64,000 nt of DNA from Xiphophorus maculatus (GCF_002775205.1 NC_036456.1:26509850-26573849); one strand, 5' to 3'. Positions 24,488 to 37,039 are shown, numbered from the stretch's first letter. The notes: generated by a model from the sequence alone, not told the origin. A program made the numbers and translations.

Positions 24488-27400
24488 ATGGATCAGAGTG
24501 AGGAGCTGAAAGAAGGAGAAACTCTGTCTAAAACTGAGAATCAGAGGAAAACCAAGAGGTGAGATAGATGGCCATCTTTTACTTTTTTGTTTTCACTCAG
24601 TCCAAAAAAAGGCATTCACATCAGTCAACCAACTTTACTTACAGAAAACAGTATGAAGATGAACTGGATCTAGAGCTCTGTGAGAATAGATCCATAGATG
24701 ATCTTATTGATTTTAAATCAAACAAGCATCCAAAGAGGTGAGTTATGTATAATTAATCTGTCTAAACATCTCAATATATACAGCATTTCACAAATGACGA
24801 AATTTTTGCTCTCAGAAGAAAAAACTTTAGTGATTTAATAATTCAACAGGTCAGTCAGTTGATCTGAACTTTGTGATGTCAGTAAAACAGAACCTGAAAA
24901 TGTTGATCACAGTTGATTCATGATTTACTTATTAACCTTACAAAATCCTGATTTGAAAAGTGCTTTATATATTTATGTTTGTCTGGTATTGAAACTTTTT
25001 TATTATATAGATTTAAGTTGGACACAAACAGCAAAAGCAGGGAAAAAATTGCCATGTATTTTTTATATGCACATGTAAAGTATTATTCTCGAACCTGAAG
25101 TCTTAAAAAGACAAAACATTCATATTTTGTAGGAGCTGTGGGTCTTTGCTTAAGCTGAAATGTTTCTAACTTAATTAGGTGTTCCCATATCGGCAATGAC
25201 AAGAAGTTTGCAAAAAAACTCATAAAAAAACAAAAAGCAGAGTACTTTAAGGCCTCACCAAGCAATTTTTAAATAAATGTTTAAAGATTTCTCTTACTGT
25301 CTATGATTGTTTTACATGACAGCCCTCAGCGCTCATATTCCAGCTTTTCACCTGGACAACTGTCAGAAATAGACCAGCCTCCAGCTCCAGATGAGTGAGT
25401 TGTTTGTAAATGTTTTGTTTTTGTGTATAACTATATTTTAATCACTTCAGCTACTTATCAGCTGAATGCAGGAATCCCAGATGGAATTATGTTTTCACCA
25501 GCATCCAACTAGCCTTATTTTTTATTGTTAACATCCAGGTTACTTTAAATATATTTTCCATTACGCCTTTGTTTGTGTGTATAGGCAGTAGTTTCTATTG
25601 TGACATTAGAAAATACTGCCAAGTAACTTTGCACATTTTTTCTTTTTCAGACACACCTAAGACGCTGTAATGTTTCACTTGTGTCCTGAATGGGTTTCAT
25701 TTTGCGATTCACCTTAGATTTAAACTTTTCACCATATTAGGTTGATCTTCACCATAAGATGATGGTCTATATTATAGGTTATATTATATGATGAGTTCTA
25801 ATTGCAGATTCTCTTCCACTTCTTCGGGATCCACCAAGAAAGGAGTCACAAATAGCTTGATTTATTTTTCAATGACAGAAAAATCCTGGAAGCGCTGTCT
25901 GAATTCCAGATAAAGCAGATAACGAGACTTAGTGATGGAGTGAAAAAGTTCAGAAGCATCTGGAAATAAAGAAGTTAGGAAAGAAGTAGTGGGAGAGTAC
26001 ACAGGAATACCAGGAGATGCAATATATTGTGAAAATAGTGGTGGCAAAGCCCAAACAAAGGGACAATAATGACCTATATGCTAAGTTGGACAATAAGGAG
26101 GGAAATAATGATTTGTTGGTGAAGTAGAGAGACAGAGATGGGAAGGATGAGCAGGTTAGGATTTCTAAGGGTAGGAATGACAGACGCTAAGACTGATGGG
26201 AAGATAGAAAGAGTATTTGTAGAATAATGTGTTCTGGTCAGATGAGGCTCAAACCTTTTCTCTATTTTATGGTTTACACTGTCAAAACAAATGTAGAAAA
26301 AAGTATAAGTTTAATCTGTTGAAGTTTACTGGTATTCTAAGAAATACTTTGCTTCTTAGGATTAATTTTATCATCTGTCAAGATCTACAAATAACTTGTT
26401 TATTTTTGCCTGTTTTGTGTGGAGAGCTGGAGTGTGATAAAAGTCTTTATGATTCCTCCACAGAGTGAAGATCTCAGAGGTCCCTAGTGGTCAGAATGCC
26501 CAACATCAAACATCACTGGGCTCCATATTTATAGTCTGTATATTTACATCTACTGCTTTCTATATGTTGTGTTCATATGGTCATCTCTACGCTACAAATT
26601 GTGAACTAGTGGATTGTCAGTCTGACTTATGGTCCTTTTCCAATAGCAACTAGCAGGGCAGTTTGAATTGGCTCAATTCTGTGCAGGTGGTTTTTCTACT
26701 ACCACTGAGTAAGAGCTCTAGTAGGCGATGCCAGCGTCAGCACAATGTGAACTGTATGTGACCCAAACACAACGTCCTTCATTAGCAATGATATATTTTG
26801 ATATATATGTTGAAAATTCTGATCAGTCTTTGGCTTTTGGTCAGACTCAATCACTGTTGTGAGTTTTTTTTTAAATGGTGGATTGGATTATTGTAAGGGA
26901 GTCATTATTGTAATGTGGCCTCTGACTTCACTCTCTAACCAATCAGAGACCATCAGACTTCTGTCACGTTTTTCTGGTACCACAAAACAATTACTAGTGG
27001 AAAATCCTAGCCTGGATCAGTAGATAAAGCAGAAAACAGCCATAAAGTCTCTCCCATGTTTTATGGAAGAGATCTTTCTCTTCCATAAAACTGTTTGAAT
27101 CCAAACAGTTGACACATGGTTTCGTGGTCGTGAGGCATTCATATTCATACACACCTTTCATACAGTGCAGACTACCTGTGAGAGCCCCGTCCCATTTCAG
27201 TATACATCCTATCCGATGGGGCTCCCACTCTTTCCCTGCATCCTCTATTATGCTTTTATAAAATGGTCTTGGAATTAGTGCCACACTTTTCTTCTGTTTG
27301 ATACTTTTTCAAGTTATTAAAAGGTTTTTACTGCATCAAAGCATGTGGGCCTCAAAATCTGACCATTCGCCAGGGTGGAGTAACTTCCATATACATCACA

Positions 27401-30400
27401 GCTGCATGAAATATTATGTGTGTCATAACAAACCACCACTGATCACAATTAGTGACATCACATTAGCCTCGCCATCTTTGTACAGGATGTTGACCGTTTT
27501 CCTGCTAATTGTCTTTCTTTTACTCTATGATTCATACAGGTTTAAACCTGTTTCTGATTACATACATTTACCAAAAAATATATAGTATTCACCCTTTATC
27601 TGAGTGAAGTTGCCCCCCACACCTTCTTCAAATCAGACAAAATGGGTGTTTGATTTAATATCTTCAAAGCCAAAACTGCACAAATGAACATTTTTTGTTG
27701 CACAACAAGCATCAACTTAGCCAAACTGAGTTTGTGCAAATAAATAAATAAATTTAAATGTGAGCGGGGGAAGGGGAGTGGTTGACCTCTGATGACCCCT
27801 GGAGAACATTTTTCTTAATATCTTTAGAATGATAGCAGCACAAACAAAAAATGTTGCTGCACAAACCAGCACAAATGTATTTGAGTTAATTGACACCATT
27901 TTGTAGAAGGTGGAGGGGATGGGTGACCTTTCATGACCTTTCATGATTGTAAGGACAATCACAAAAAAATATTTCTTTTTATCTTTAAAGTGATAGCATC
28001 ACAAATGAAAATTTTTGCTGCACAAATGTAGCACAGACGTTTGACACCAATTTTGTCTGATTTGAAGAATGTGGGGGGGCAAACTTCCCTCAGGTCCACC
28101 ACCTCAATGATTTCAGTCTATTTTTATCTTTTTTCTGTTTTAGGAGCTTAAAAAGAACATTTTCACTTTTGTGGAAAATGAGCTGAAGAAGATCCAAATG
28201 TTTCTGGGTTCAGATTACCCAGATGTTCTAGAGGGGAATGAGGATGATGACGTTTTAGAGGGTGAAGATAATGAGCAAATGAAGAGGAGCAGATTAGCTT
28301 TTGAGAAAATCACACAACATTTCCTAAGACGGATGAATCAGGAGGAGCTGGCCAACTGTCTTCAAACCAGTAAGACAATTTCTCTAGAGAGTTAATATCC
28401 TGCAAGATTGATAAGTAAATTTATCTTTCAATTTATTCCTTATGTTAGAGTTAGTTTGGTTTTCATGGAGGACATTAAAGACATTTAGTCAATAGGTATA
28501 GATCATGTCTGGGCCAAGTAAAGTCCAATTCTTAAAACTTATTCAAATTTGAGTCTTTGTCTTCAATGTTATACATGCTGGTTGGTTGCTGTGTGAACTT
28601 CTAGTTCATTGAGACATCTGGCATTGATGCTATGTGATGCCTCCTTCTCCCATATGCTTCTTCAGCATTGTTGAAGAAGCATATGTGGTTCCACTTTAGG
28701 TGGGTCTTATCTCATTTTGATACCTACCAGAGAGAGGAGTCTTAATGGAGGTGGGGGACATCTTGTTTGTTTTTCTGACCCCTGCTGCTCCAGAGCAGCT
28801 TTTGATGGTATCTTCATGGTTCTTCCTTAATTGCATGTCTGGTGCTGTCACTGCTGGTTTATTTCTTAAATAAGAGATTGTTTCAGCATTACCTACTAAA
28901 AGGTATAGAGATTCACATGGTTCACAACTGAAGGATACTTACCTGAAGACTAGTTGTAGGAAAGCCAAAACAATTGTACAATGATATTGATGAAGTCACA
29001 TTACCTTGTTTTGTCTATTGGTCAGACAAAGGAAGGAAAGCCAAACAAATCAAAGAAACATCACACAATGAAAAAGGTCAAGATCTTCTCTCTCTTGTTG
29101 GACCCCCTTCAGCTTTGATTACAGCACATATTTGCTGTGACACCATTTCAATGAACTTCTGCAAACTCACAAGATTTATTTCCATCTAGTGTTAATCTGC
29201 CTCTCTTCTTATCCTGATGTGCCTATCATTCTGGAAGAGAGTAAATTTGGACTCATCAGATCAATTGACCTTATGTCACTATAGAGTCCTACCTTCATGC
29301 TGCCTTACAAGTTAAACTTTTCTCCAGTTAACCTCATTGATTAAAGGTTTTCTTATGGCTACACTACAGTTCAATGCCCATCAGTTCCTTTCACATTGTG
29401 GAAATGCTCATTCTTAGACCTGACTTCTACTGATCTTTTCCTTTGATTTGATTTAACTGAACACTTAAGTGATCACCAATTATAGTCATTCAGGGTTTTG
29501 TTTCCTTGAGGAGAATTAGCAAGGACATTTTTTTTTCCAAATGTGTTAGAGTTTTAACCCAACTTTAGTAGTCTCTGGATCTCCTTAGATGTTTCCTCTG
29601 CTTGATGCCAATGATGTTACCCTTCTAAAACAGACTAACATATTTTCCACAACAATAGGACGTGTCTTTCCACATGGCTGTTTAAAAAATGAGAAGCTAC
29701 TCATTGCATCAGTTGGGGTTAAATAACTTGTTGCGAGTTGGAAGACAGTTGGCTATGGAGTAACCATCCAGTAGGAAACTCATATTTTCTCAATTATATC
29801 CAGGTATTTTTTTTCTTATGGCCAGACATTAGGATTTAAGTAATTGGTTCTTAAAAGTTTTGTTTCATGGCTTATAAAAAATGAATTAATCAGAAACATA
29901 TGTGTAATTTCTATATATACAGGAAAGTTTTCAAAATGAAATAGAAAACAAGTGAAAAGAAACATTTTAATTATTTTACTTTGTTTGCATTCTTTAAGGA
30001 TCACTCGCCACATGCCAACAAACACTAAAGTCAAGCATGAAGAAGAGGTTCAAACAAGTGTTTGAAGGGATTGGTAAATCAGAAAATCCAACAGTTCTGA
30101 ACAGAATCTACACAGAGCTCTACATCACAGAAGGAGACTCTGGAGATGTCAATGATGAACATGAGGTCAGACAGATTGAATCAGTGTCCTGGAAACCAGA
30201 CAGACCAGAAAAATCAATTAGACACGAAAACATATTTAAACCCTCACCTGATAGAGATGAACCGGTCAGAACAGTGATGACAAAGGGAGTGGCTGGCATT
30301 GGGAAAACAGTCCTGACACAGAAGTTCACTCTGGACTGGGCTGAAGACCAGGCAAACCAGGACATCCAATTCACTTTTACGTTCATGTTCAGAGAGTTGA

Positions 30401-33400
30401 ATCTGTTAAAAGATAATCAGTTCAGCTTGGTGGATCTTGTTCACCACTTTTTTAGTGAAACCAAAGGAATCTTCAGGTTTGAAGATTTAAAAGTTCTGTT
30501 CATCTTTGACGGGTTGGATGAGTGTCGACTTCCACTGGACTTCAAGAAAAATAAGATCCTGATGGATGTAACAAAGTCCACCTCAGTGGATGTTCTTCTG
30601 ACAAACCTCATCAGCGGGAACCTGCTTCCCAAAGCTCACCTCTGGATAACCACACGACCTGCAGCAGCTAATAAGATCCCTGCTGAGTTTGTTGGCATGA
30701 TGACAGAGATCAGAGGATTCACTGACCTAAAGAAAGACGAGTACTTCACCAGAAAATTCAGATATAAGAAAGAGGCAAGAATGGTAATCTCCCATATAAA
30801 GAAATCCAGAAGCCTCCATATCATGTGCCACATCCCAATCTTCTGCTGGATCACTGCTACAGTTGTGGAAGACATGTTGAACAAAAATGATGGAGAAGAG
30901 CTGCCAAAGACCCTGACTGAGATGTACATTCATTTCCTGGTGGTGCAGACCAAACTGAAGGCCATCAAGTATGATGGAGGAGCTGTGACAGATTCACACT
31001 GGAGTCCAGAGAACCAGAAGATGATCGAGTCTCTGGGAAAACTGGCTTATGAACAGCTGCTGAAAAGAAACCTGATCTTCTATGAATCAGACCTGGCAGA
31101 GTGTGGCATTGATATCAACGCAGCATCAATGTGCTCAGGAGTGTTCACAGAGATCTTCAGAGAAGAGAGAAGTTTGTACCAGAACAAGTTGTTCTGCTTC
31201 ATCCACCTGAGTGTTCAGGAGTTTCTGGCTGCTCTTCATGTTCACCTGACCTTCATCAAATCTGGAGTCAATCTGCTGGTAAAAGGTGAAATGAAATCCA
31301 AGGATTTAGAAAAAAGAAACCATGAATCTTCAGAGGCAGAAATGTACAAGAGTGCTGTGGACATGGCCCTAGAGAGTCCAGATGGACACCTGGACTTGTT
31401 CCTCCGCTTTCTACTTGGTCTTTCACTGGAGACCAATAAGCGTCGTTTAAGAGGCTTTGTGGCACAGACAGGAGAAAGTTTAGCAATTAATAAAGACACA
31501 GCCCAGTACATCAAGGAGAAGTTGAATCATCATGGTGTTGAGAAAATCATCAATCTGTTCCACTGCCTGAATGAACTAAATGATCAGTCTCTGATGGAGG
31601 AAATCCAACAATCTCTACGTACAGGAAGTCTTTCAGCACACCAGCTGTCTCCTGCTCAGTGGTCAGCTCTGCACTTCATGCTACTTTCATCACAGGAAGC
31701 TCTGGAGATGTTTGACCTGAAGAAATACTGTGCTTCAGAAGATGCTCTTCAGAGGCTGCTGCCAGTAGTCAAAGCCTCCAGCAAAGCTATGCAAGTACAG
31801 ATCAATTAAATCAAATCAGTTTTTTCTATTTCATTGTACAAACTAGTGAACAGCAAAATAATGAAGTATTTCTCTGGGAACTATGTTAAAAACCATGTGA
31901 GAAAGCAGCATAGATACAATGACAGAAAGTTGCTTTTACATCTTTTTACTGTTGTATTTTATAACTTTGAGACACTAATGTAAATTAAATGTATTATTAT
32001 TATACCTCAAACTCCATGCCTTCAATTTCTTTTATGACCAATTCACTCTCCAATACCCTCTGTGATGACTGCCGCTAAGACGTGCAAAATCCTCATTAGA
32101 AGAAGATGGTCTGCAGCACTTTTCTATGTGCAATCAGTGGCACACATTTGTTGTAGGTTGCTTGCAGCATGGCCACTCACTACAGATGTGATTCTTTTTG
32201 TGTGCACCACTTTGTGCTCCTTATTTGGAATCTTTCAAGCTCAGGACCATAGTGCATCAGCCCAGATGTAATCTGTATGTATCCAGACCCTAAGTCCATC
32301 AGGTAGCACAGAGAGACTCCTACACAATGGCAGTAAAAATTAACCAATAATGACATATTATGTCAGTCTCACACTACTGTATGTCTTAATCTTTTGGCCT
32401 TTCTGTTGTAAAATGTTCATAGCTGACCAAGATAAATAAAAAACTGTTGTTTATGTCTGATGTAGCTATTTTATCTTTAGGTGCTGCCTTGAAACCGATT
32501 TTGGTGCAGCAGCTCACTTTAAACACATAATAAAAAATACTCTTTATATTTATTTTGTCTCTCTAGACTCAGTGGATGCAACCTTTCAGAGGGAAGCTGT
32601 GAAGCTCTGTCCTCAGTTCTCACCTGTCAGGATTCTTGCCTGAAGGAGCTGGACCTGAGTAACAACAACCTGGGTGATTCAGGAGTGAAGCTGCTGTGTG
32701 ACGGACTGAAGAGTCCAAACTGTGAACTCAAAATTCTGAGGTTAGTTCACATTTTAAAATCAGATTAAGCAAGAGTGAAGATGTGCTGATAAAAGTATTC
32801 ATGGGGCGTGCCGTGGTGGCGTAGGGGATAGTGCGACCCACCGTTGGAGGCCTTGAGTCCTTGTCGCGGGTTCGACTCCCGGACCCGGCGACATTTGCCT
32901 CATGTCTTTCCCCCTTCTTTCCCCCCCTTCCTGTCAGCCTACTTTCACATAAGGGACACTAAAGCCCACAGAAAGACCCCCTGGAGGGGTTTTAAAAAAA
33001 GTATTCATAAAATGTCTGTAAATCCCCAAATTTTTTTTAAAGCAACAAAAGACAGAATTTGTAACTTGGTATTTTCATTGAGAAACTCAACTGTGTCATA
33101 AAATTATGTGGTGTACTCTAGACCACGTTTGTTGAGGAGTTTAAGTTTTCCTATACAAAAAATCTGGAAATCATATCTTTAGTTGCCTGTCGATTTTTTG
33201 TGGTGTTTTAATTTTATATTTTTTAGACTAACCCTCTTTTTCACCAAGAGGTGGAAACATGCAGCAAACAGATGTAAATGTACAGTAAACAACATGAGCT
33301 GCAAACACATGAATGATGCAAACTCCAAAACACAAAAACACAAATACAACAGAACAGTGCTGCCATCAAAATATACTGCAACCACAGGAAATAAAATCAA

Positions 33401-35622
33401 GGGAGAAACACTGCAAATAGTGAAAACAACAGCAAGTATGAAATGATTCACGCTCACCTAACAAAGTAGAAGTGCTCCAGGCCACTAGGGGGAGTCAATC
33501 AACAAATTGTATGGGACCAAATACGGGATGCCAAGACTTAATGGGAGGTCAGGAAGGAAATAAGATGTGTTATGCTTGAAACATGGTGATTTTTACAGTA
33601 ATGTTGTACAGATGAATATTTATGTAGGTGATATTTTAATTAATCCAAACTGGTTTGGAGCACTTCCATTTTGTGGAACAAGTTTCAGTTGTTCATATTT
33701 GCAGTTGTTTGTTCTGTTTGTGACCATTTTCCTTTCACTTCTATTTCCCGTGGTTGCAGCATGTTGTTTGTTGCTGCTTTTGTTTTGCTAAATTTTATTT
33801 TTTTGCTCATATTTTCTATGATTGCAACATTTTTTGTTTGTTTCATCTGCTGGCAATTGTAGCATTTGGTGTGAAACACTAACATTTTTAAACTCATTTT
33901 CAATAATAAGAAAATATTCATACACAGAACGTCTGTAATAAAAAGCTTGAAGCTAAAACTGTCTGACAAAAAGAATGATGGATGCTGAATACACAAATGT
34001 CTTGGTGTAAATGTGTTGTGACACCTGAGCTTTCAATATTCCTACCTTTTCTTCTCCACTGCTGCTGTAACATGAGAAACTTCAAGCCTCTCTGCAAATT
34101 ACTGATTAAAAATAAGAAGGCAGGTCATCAGTAGGGTATTATTAGTAAATGTTTTTGCATTGCGCTGTAAAAGGTTATGTTTGTTCTGTCTGCAGGCTTT
34201 CAGGATGTTTGATCACAGAGGAAGGTTTTGCTGCTCTGGCCTCTGCTCTGATGCTGAATCCCAGCCACCTGAGAGAGCTGGACCTGAGTTACAATCATCC
34301 AGGAGAGACAGGAGCTCAACCTCTGTTAGCTGGACTGGAAGATGCAAAATGGAAGCTGAAGACTCTGAAGTAGGGAAACCTCCACTGCAGTTTAACAGTG
34401 TGTTGTTGTTAGATACTGGATGCAGCTGTAATCAGCCAATGTGATAAATCTACATTACTGGCATCATCAGTTACATGCTATTATACTTCCTTAGTAAAGC
34501 ATACAGTCCACTAATAATTTTTTTCCACAATGAAACTAGTTAAAGCATCTTGTTAAAGTATCTTTTTCTTCCACATTTTGCCAGGTTCCAACCAAATTTT
34601 AATTGATATTACGTGACACAGCACGGCAATTTAATCAACAACTAAATGTCTCACTGTAACTTGGTGGTAATGATGGTATGAAAGCAAAAAAAAAAATTAA
34701 AAATACAAACCTTGATCACAATATTTTGGCATCCCTTCTCTCACATTACTGCTGTATCCCATAGATGGATTGTTACAAACTAATCTGCACTGTTTTTTTC
34801 AGAACTGACTTTCTTTTTCCACTCTTGCATAAAAACCACAAACATGACATAAAAAGACACTGATGTGACTGATGAGAATCTCTTGGTTCTTCCAGGGTGG
34901 ATCCTGCTGGAGTCCAGTGGTTAACACCAGGTCTGAGGAAGTGTAAGTGTGTTTTTCATGTGATTTATGATAAAGTGGTCTGAACACCTGCCAGTACAGA
35001 TGTTCAGACCATCCATTTATTAGTCATGATCAAGGCATTAAAGTGATCAGTTTATTGATCAGTTCTTCAAGCTGATTCATGTTTCTCCTGTCTTTCAGAT
35101 CCCTGTCCTCTCACAGTCGACATAAACACCATAAACAAACACCTGAAAATATCTGAAGGCAACAGGAAGGTGACATATGTGGAAGAGGAGCAGCCATACC
35201 CTGATCATCCAGACAGATTTGATCTCTATCAGCTGCTGTGTACTGATGGTCTGACTGGTCGCTTTTACTGGGAGGTGGAGTGGAGTGGGAGGGTCTATGT
35301 ATCATTGAGTTACAGGGGAATCCAAAGAAAAGGACAGACTGATGACAGCTGGTTTGGATTTAATAATAACTCTTGGAGTCTAATCTGCTCAGATGAGGGT
35401 TATGCTGTCTGGCACGATTGTAAAAAAGTTTTTAAGTGTTCATCCTCTTCCTCCTCCAAAGTGGCTGTGTATGTGGACTGTCCTGCTGGGACTCTGTCCT
35501 TCTACAGAGTTTCAGCAGAGACACTGATCCACCTCCACACCTTCAACACCAAATTCACTGAACCTCTTTATCCTGGATTTGGGTTCAGGAATCGTTCAGG
35601 AGTGTGTTGGTGCTCATTTTAG
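24488..35622 (+). CDS. Gene B: NLRC3-like receptor (FISNA-NACHT-LRR-B30.2), 10 coding exons, 1080 aa
   Basis: Coding exons: 24488-24558, 24645-24737, 25323-25394, 26464-26533, 28144-28369, 29999-31790, 32567-32740, 34196-34369, 34896-34942, 35099-35622; total 3243 nt, in frame throughout. Exon 3 ([20 protein letters not shown]) has no counterpart found in A or C. Walker A is at about residues 274-281. The key oddity is the donor of exon 6: AT|GCAAGT instead of AT|GTAAGT as in A and C. If this GC donor fails, translation runs on to a TAA at 31807-31809 and yields a receptor without LRR and B30.2. Intron 6 is 776 bp against 80-86 bp in A and C. The 3' module (32567 onward) is a different subtype from A and C and is nearly identical to fragment D, so B looks like a mosaic gene. 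Expected role as for gene A. Confidence 0.85.
27600..28093. mobile_element. MITE with about 50-bp inverted ends and internal subrepeats
   Basis: Left end CTGAGTGAAGTTGCCCCCCA, followed by CCTTCTTCAAATCAGAC. Right end is the inverted match: GTCTGATTTGAAGAATGTGG, then GGGGGGCAAACTTCCCTCAG. Inside, units containing TATCTTTA(A)G, GATAGCA and TTGCTGCACAAA recur about every 150 bp. No coding frame. It lies in intron 4 of gene B, 50 bp before exon 5; gene A lacks it. Confidence 0.7.
28144..28369 (+). CDS. Gene B exon 5: acidic helical linker before FISNA
   Basis: 226 bp, acceptor TTTTAG|GAG and donor ACCA|GTAAG. Encodes [19 protein letters not shown], then [18 protein letters not shown], ending ELANCLQT. 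Highly similar to 9563-9788 of gene A. Confidence 0.85.
29040..29830 (-). mobile_element. Tc1-like transposon remnant in gene B intron 5
   Basis: The minus strand near 29225-29265 encodes [12 protein letters not shown], a Tc1 transposase motif. Further words (TTGGACCCCCTTCAGC, GTTGGGGTTAAATAAC) belong to the same class. Many indels. It shares its position and flanking intron sequence with the copy in gene A (11100-12010), so the insertion came before the A/B split. Confidence 0.7.
29999..31790 (+). CDS. Gene B exon 6: FISNA + NACHT + winged-helix
   Basis: A 1792-bp exon after TCTTTAAG. Begins [18 protein letters not shown]. Contains [30 protein letters not shown] (Walker A), [17 protein letters not shown] (Walker B), [14 protein letters not shown] and [18 protein letters not shown]. 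No frame damage. It is close to the A and C exons, in contrast to the diverged 3' exons. It ends at a GC donor; read-through adds only QVQIN before a stop. Confidence 0.92.
31791..31796 (+). other. GC-type splice donor (GCAAGT) of gene B intron 6
   Basis: Sequence AGCAAAGCTAT|GCAAGTACAG aligns with AGCAAAGCTAT|GTAAGTACAG of gene A (13970). Only the second intron base differs. The remaining positions fit the strong donor consensus that known GC-AG introns usually keep, so splicing is plausible but possibly leaky. Confidence 0.7.
32567..32740 (+). CDS. Gene B exon 7: first LRR exon
   Basis: This exon is 174 bp; acceptor CTCTAG|ACTCAG, donor CTGAG|GTTAGT. Encodes [18 protein letters not shown], then [19 protein letters not shown]. 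It differs from exon 57969-58142 of fragment D by three base changes I could see, all silent. Confidence 0.88.
32803..32996 (+). mobile_element. tRNA-derived SINE in gene B intron 7
   Basis: Box A-like GTGGCGTAGGGGATAGTGCG and box B GGTTCGACTCCC form a tRNA-like head, followed by a pyrimidine-rich body (CATGTCTTTCCCCC). It is flanked by a perfect 12-bp duplication AAAAGTATTCAT (32791-32802 and 32997-33008). Shares its site with 58205-58398. Confidence 0.85.
34196..34369 (+). CDS. Gene B exon 8: second LRR exon
   Basis: This exon is 174 bp; acceptor TCTGCAG|GCTTTC, donor CTGAA|GTAGGG. Encodes [18 protein letters not shown], then [19 protein letters not shown] and ends [12 protein letters not shown]. 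The subtype differs from A and C. Confidence 0.88.
34896..34942 (+). CDS. Gene B exon 9: linker exon
   Basis: 47 bp, acceptor CTTCCAG|GGTGG, donor AAGT|GTAAGT. Encodes [15 protein letters not shown], joining LRR to B30.2. Confidence 0.85.
35099..35622 (+). CDS. Gene B exon 10: B30.2 (PRY-SPRY) domain
   Basis: 524 bp, acceptor CTTTCAG|ATCCC, ends [29 protein letters not shown] and [64 protein letters not shown]. The loop before VAVYVD is shorter than in A and C (KCSSSSSSK). About seven base differences from the D copy. Confidence 0.9.
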
Positions 35623-36993
35623 AGTCGTTCCAAGTTAGAGGGAGGAAACCTACTTTACACGTGTTTCATCTAAGATATGTTTTTAGATTAACATAATATG
35701 TAAGTAAGTAAAAGTATTTTCATGGCACCTTATGCGAATCACAAAGTGCTTCACAATAAACTAATACAACAGTTCAAGAACCAACAATGCATGAAGAACA
35801 GGAGAATCAATAAATAAGAAATGTATTGATTGAAAAAAAGTATTTTAAAAAAGAAAACAGTTTGAAGAAAGAAAGCTCCAGAGAAGAAGTCAGTGAACTA
35901 AAAGCTCTGTCTTATTTTTGTCTTCATCTTAGTGTAGGGAATCACTGATCACAGGAGCTCAAGGATTTTTTGTTAGGTGATCTTGGGTGACTTAAAAAGT
36001 GCCTTCAAATAAAATGTATTATTATTATTATTATGCACAAATGGGTGCAGAGGGCTTCACAAATGACATTAGCTGGTGCTTGTCTATGAAGTTGGAAAAA
36101 GATTCTTAAGTTGCACTTTAAAGTAAATTGTAAGTGAACGTTGTTACATAAAGACTGGAGTCACATTTGAAAATATGAAGGATTTTGTCAGAAACCAGGC
36201 AGCAGAATTTTAAATAATTGTTCTAATGAGATTTTGCTAAGATCCACAGAGTTCATTCGGTGATTAAACAAAAACATTAATATTTATTTCCATTTCAAGA
36301 TGTGAGACAATAGAAATTAGTTCAGCAGATGCATCCAAAGTAAAACCAGAATCAAAGTTTTTGCCAATGTTCTTACCAGACCTCCGGATTCTCCAAGTGT
36401 CCTCTTAATCCTTGACATGTTTTTTCCTTATGTACACTTTTCTTTATCTATTTGTGTGAAAACCGGTTAAGAAGTAGTTTTTCTCAGCTGCTGTTGCCTC
36501 GCTGAAGACAATATAATGTCTACCTGCATTGTTTGCTTGTTTGAATCGCACCATAATCTAATCTTACTGTAATTAAACTAGTCAGTCTTTCCTGTAATTA
36601 AACTAACAAGTTAGCAGCATGCAGGGAGTAAAAGTACTTGACAATATTTTTCAGTACTGATATATTATAAATGGAACAGAAATGTTGTAACACTGTGTGA
36701 AATTTAGCTTTTTAAGGCATTTTATTAATAACTGCATTGCATTATTTATCTACACTCTATTACAGTTTGTATAGTGCAGGTTTGGGTCTCCCATTTTTGT
36801 CTTCCAGTTTTAAAATCACTTTTTTGTTAAGTTTTAATCGAGAAAAAAAACATTTTACTTACTTTGGTAAGAGGTAAATAAAGAATCTCTTTTAATTTAT
36901 AAAATGAACTGGCCACAATATGAACACTTGAAAAGATTTCATGTTGGTGTTTACAGATTTTTAAATAAGGCATTCTCTATATTTGACAATAAA
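35623..36993 (+). other. 3' UTR and flank of gene B
   Basis: No coding exon. Contains an ATT microsatellite near 36017-36033 and a candidate poly(A) signal AATAAA at 36988-36993, with an earlier one near 36006. It aligns with the 3' flanks of A and D and with the window start. Confidence 0.5.
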
Positions 36994-37039
36994 ATATGTT
37001 TAAGTGACTCTGGAGTTGTCTTGATGTTCCCATCACTAT

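Noticed and set aside
27059..27110. Hairpins as a microRNA precursor
   Set aside because: Stems of 14 and 9 bp are too short and too perfect, and nothing marks a mature product.
26994..27284. 97-codon minus frame in gene B intron 4
   Set aside because: No recognised domain, no splice context, and absent from A and C; it spans the hairpin pair.
32803..32996. A functional tRNA gene
   Set aside because: Box A and B are present, but the stem pairing is poor, a long pyrimidine-rich body follows, and target-site duplications flank it: it is a SINE.
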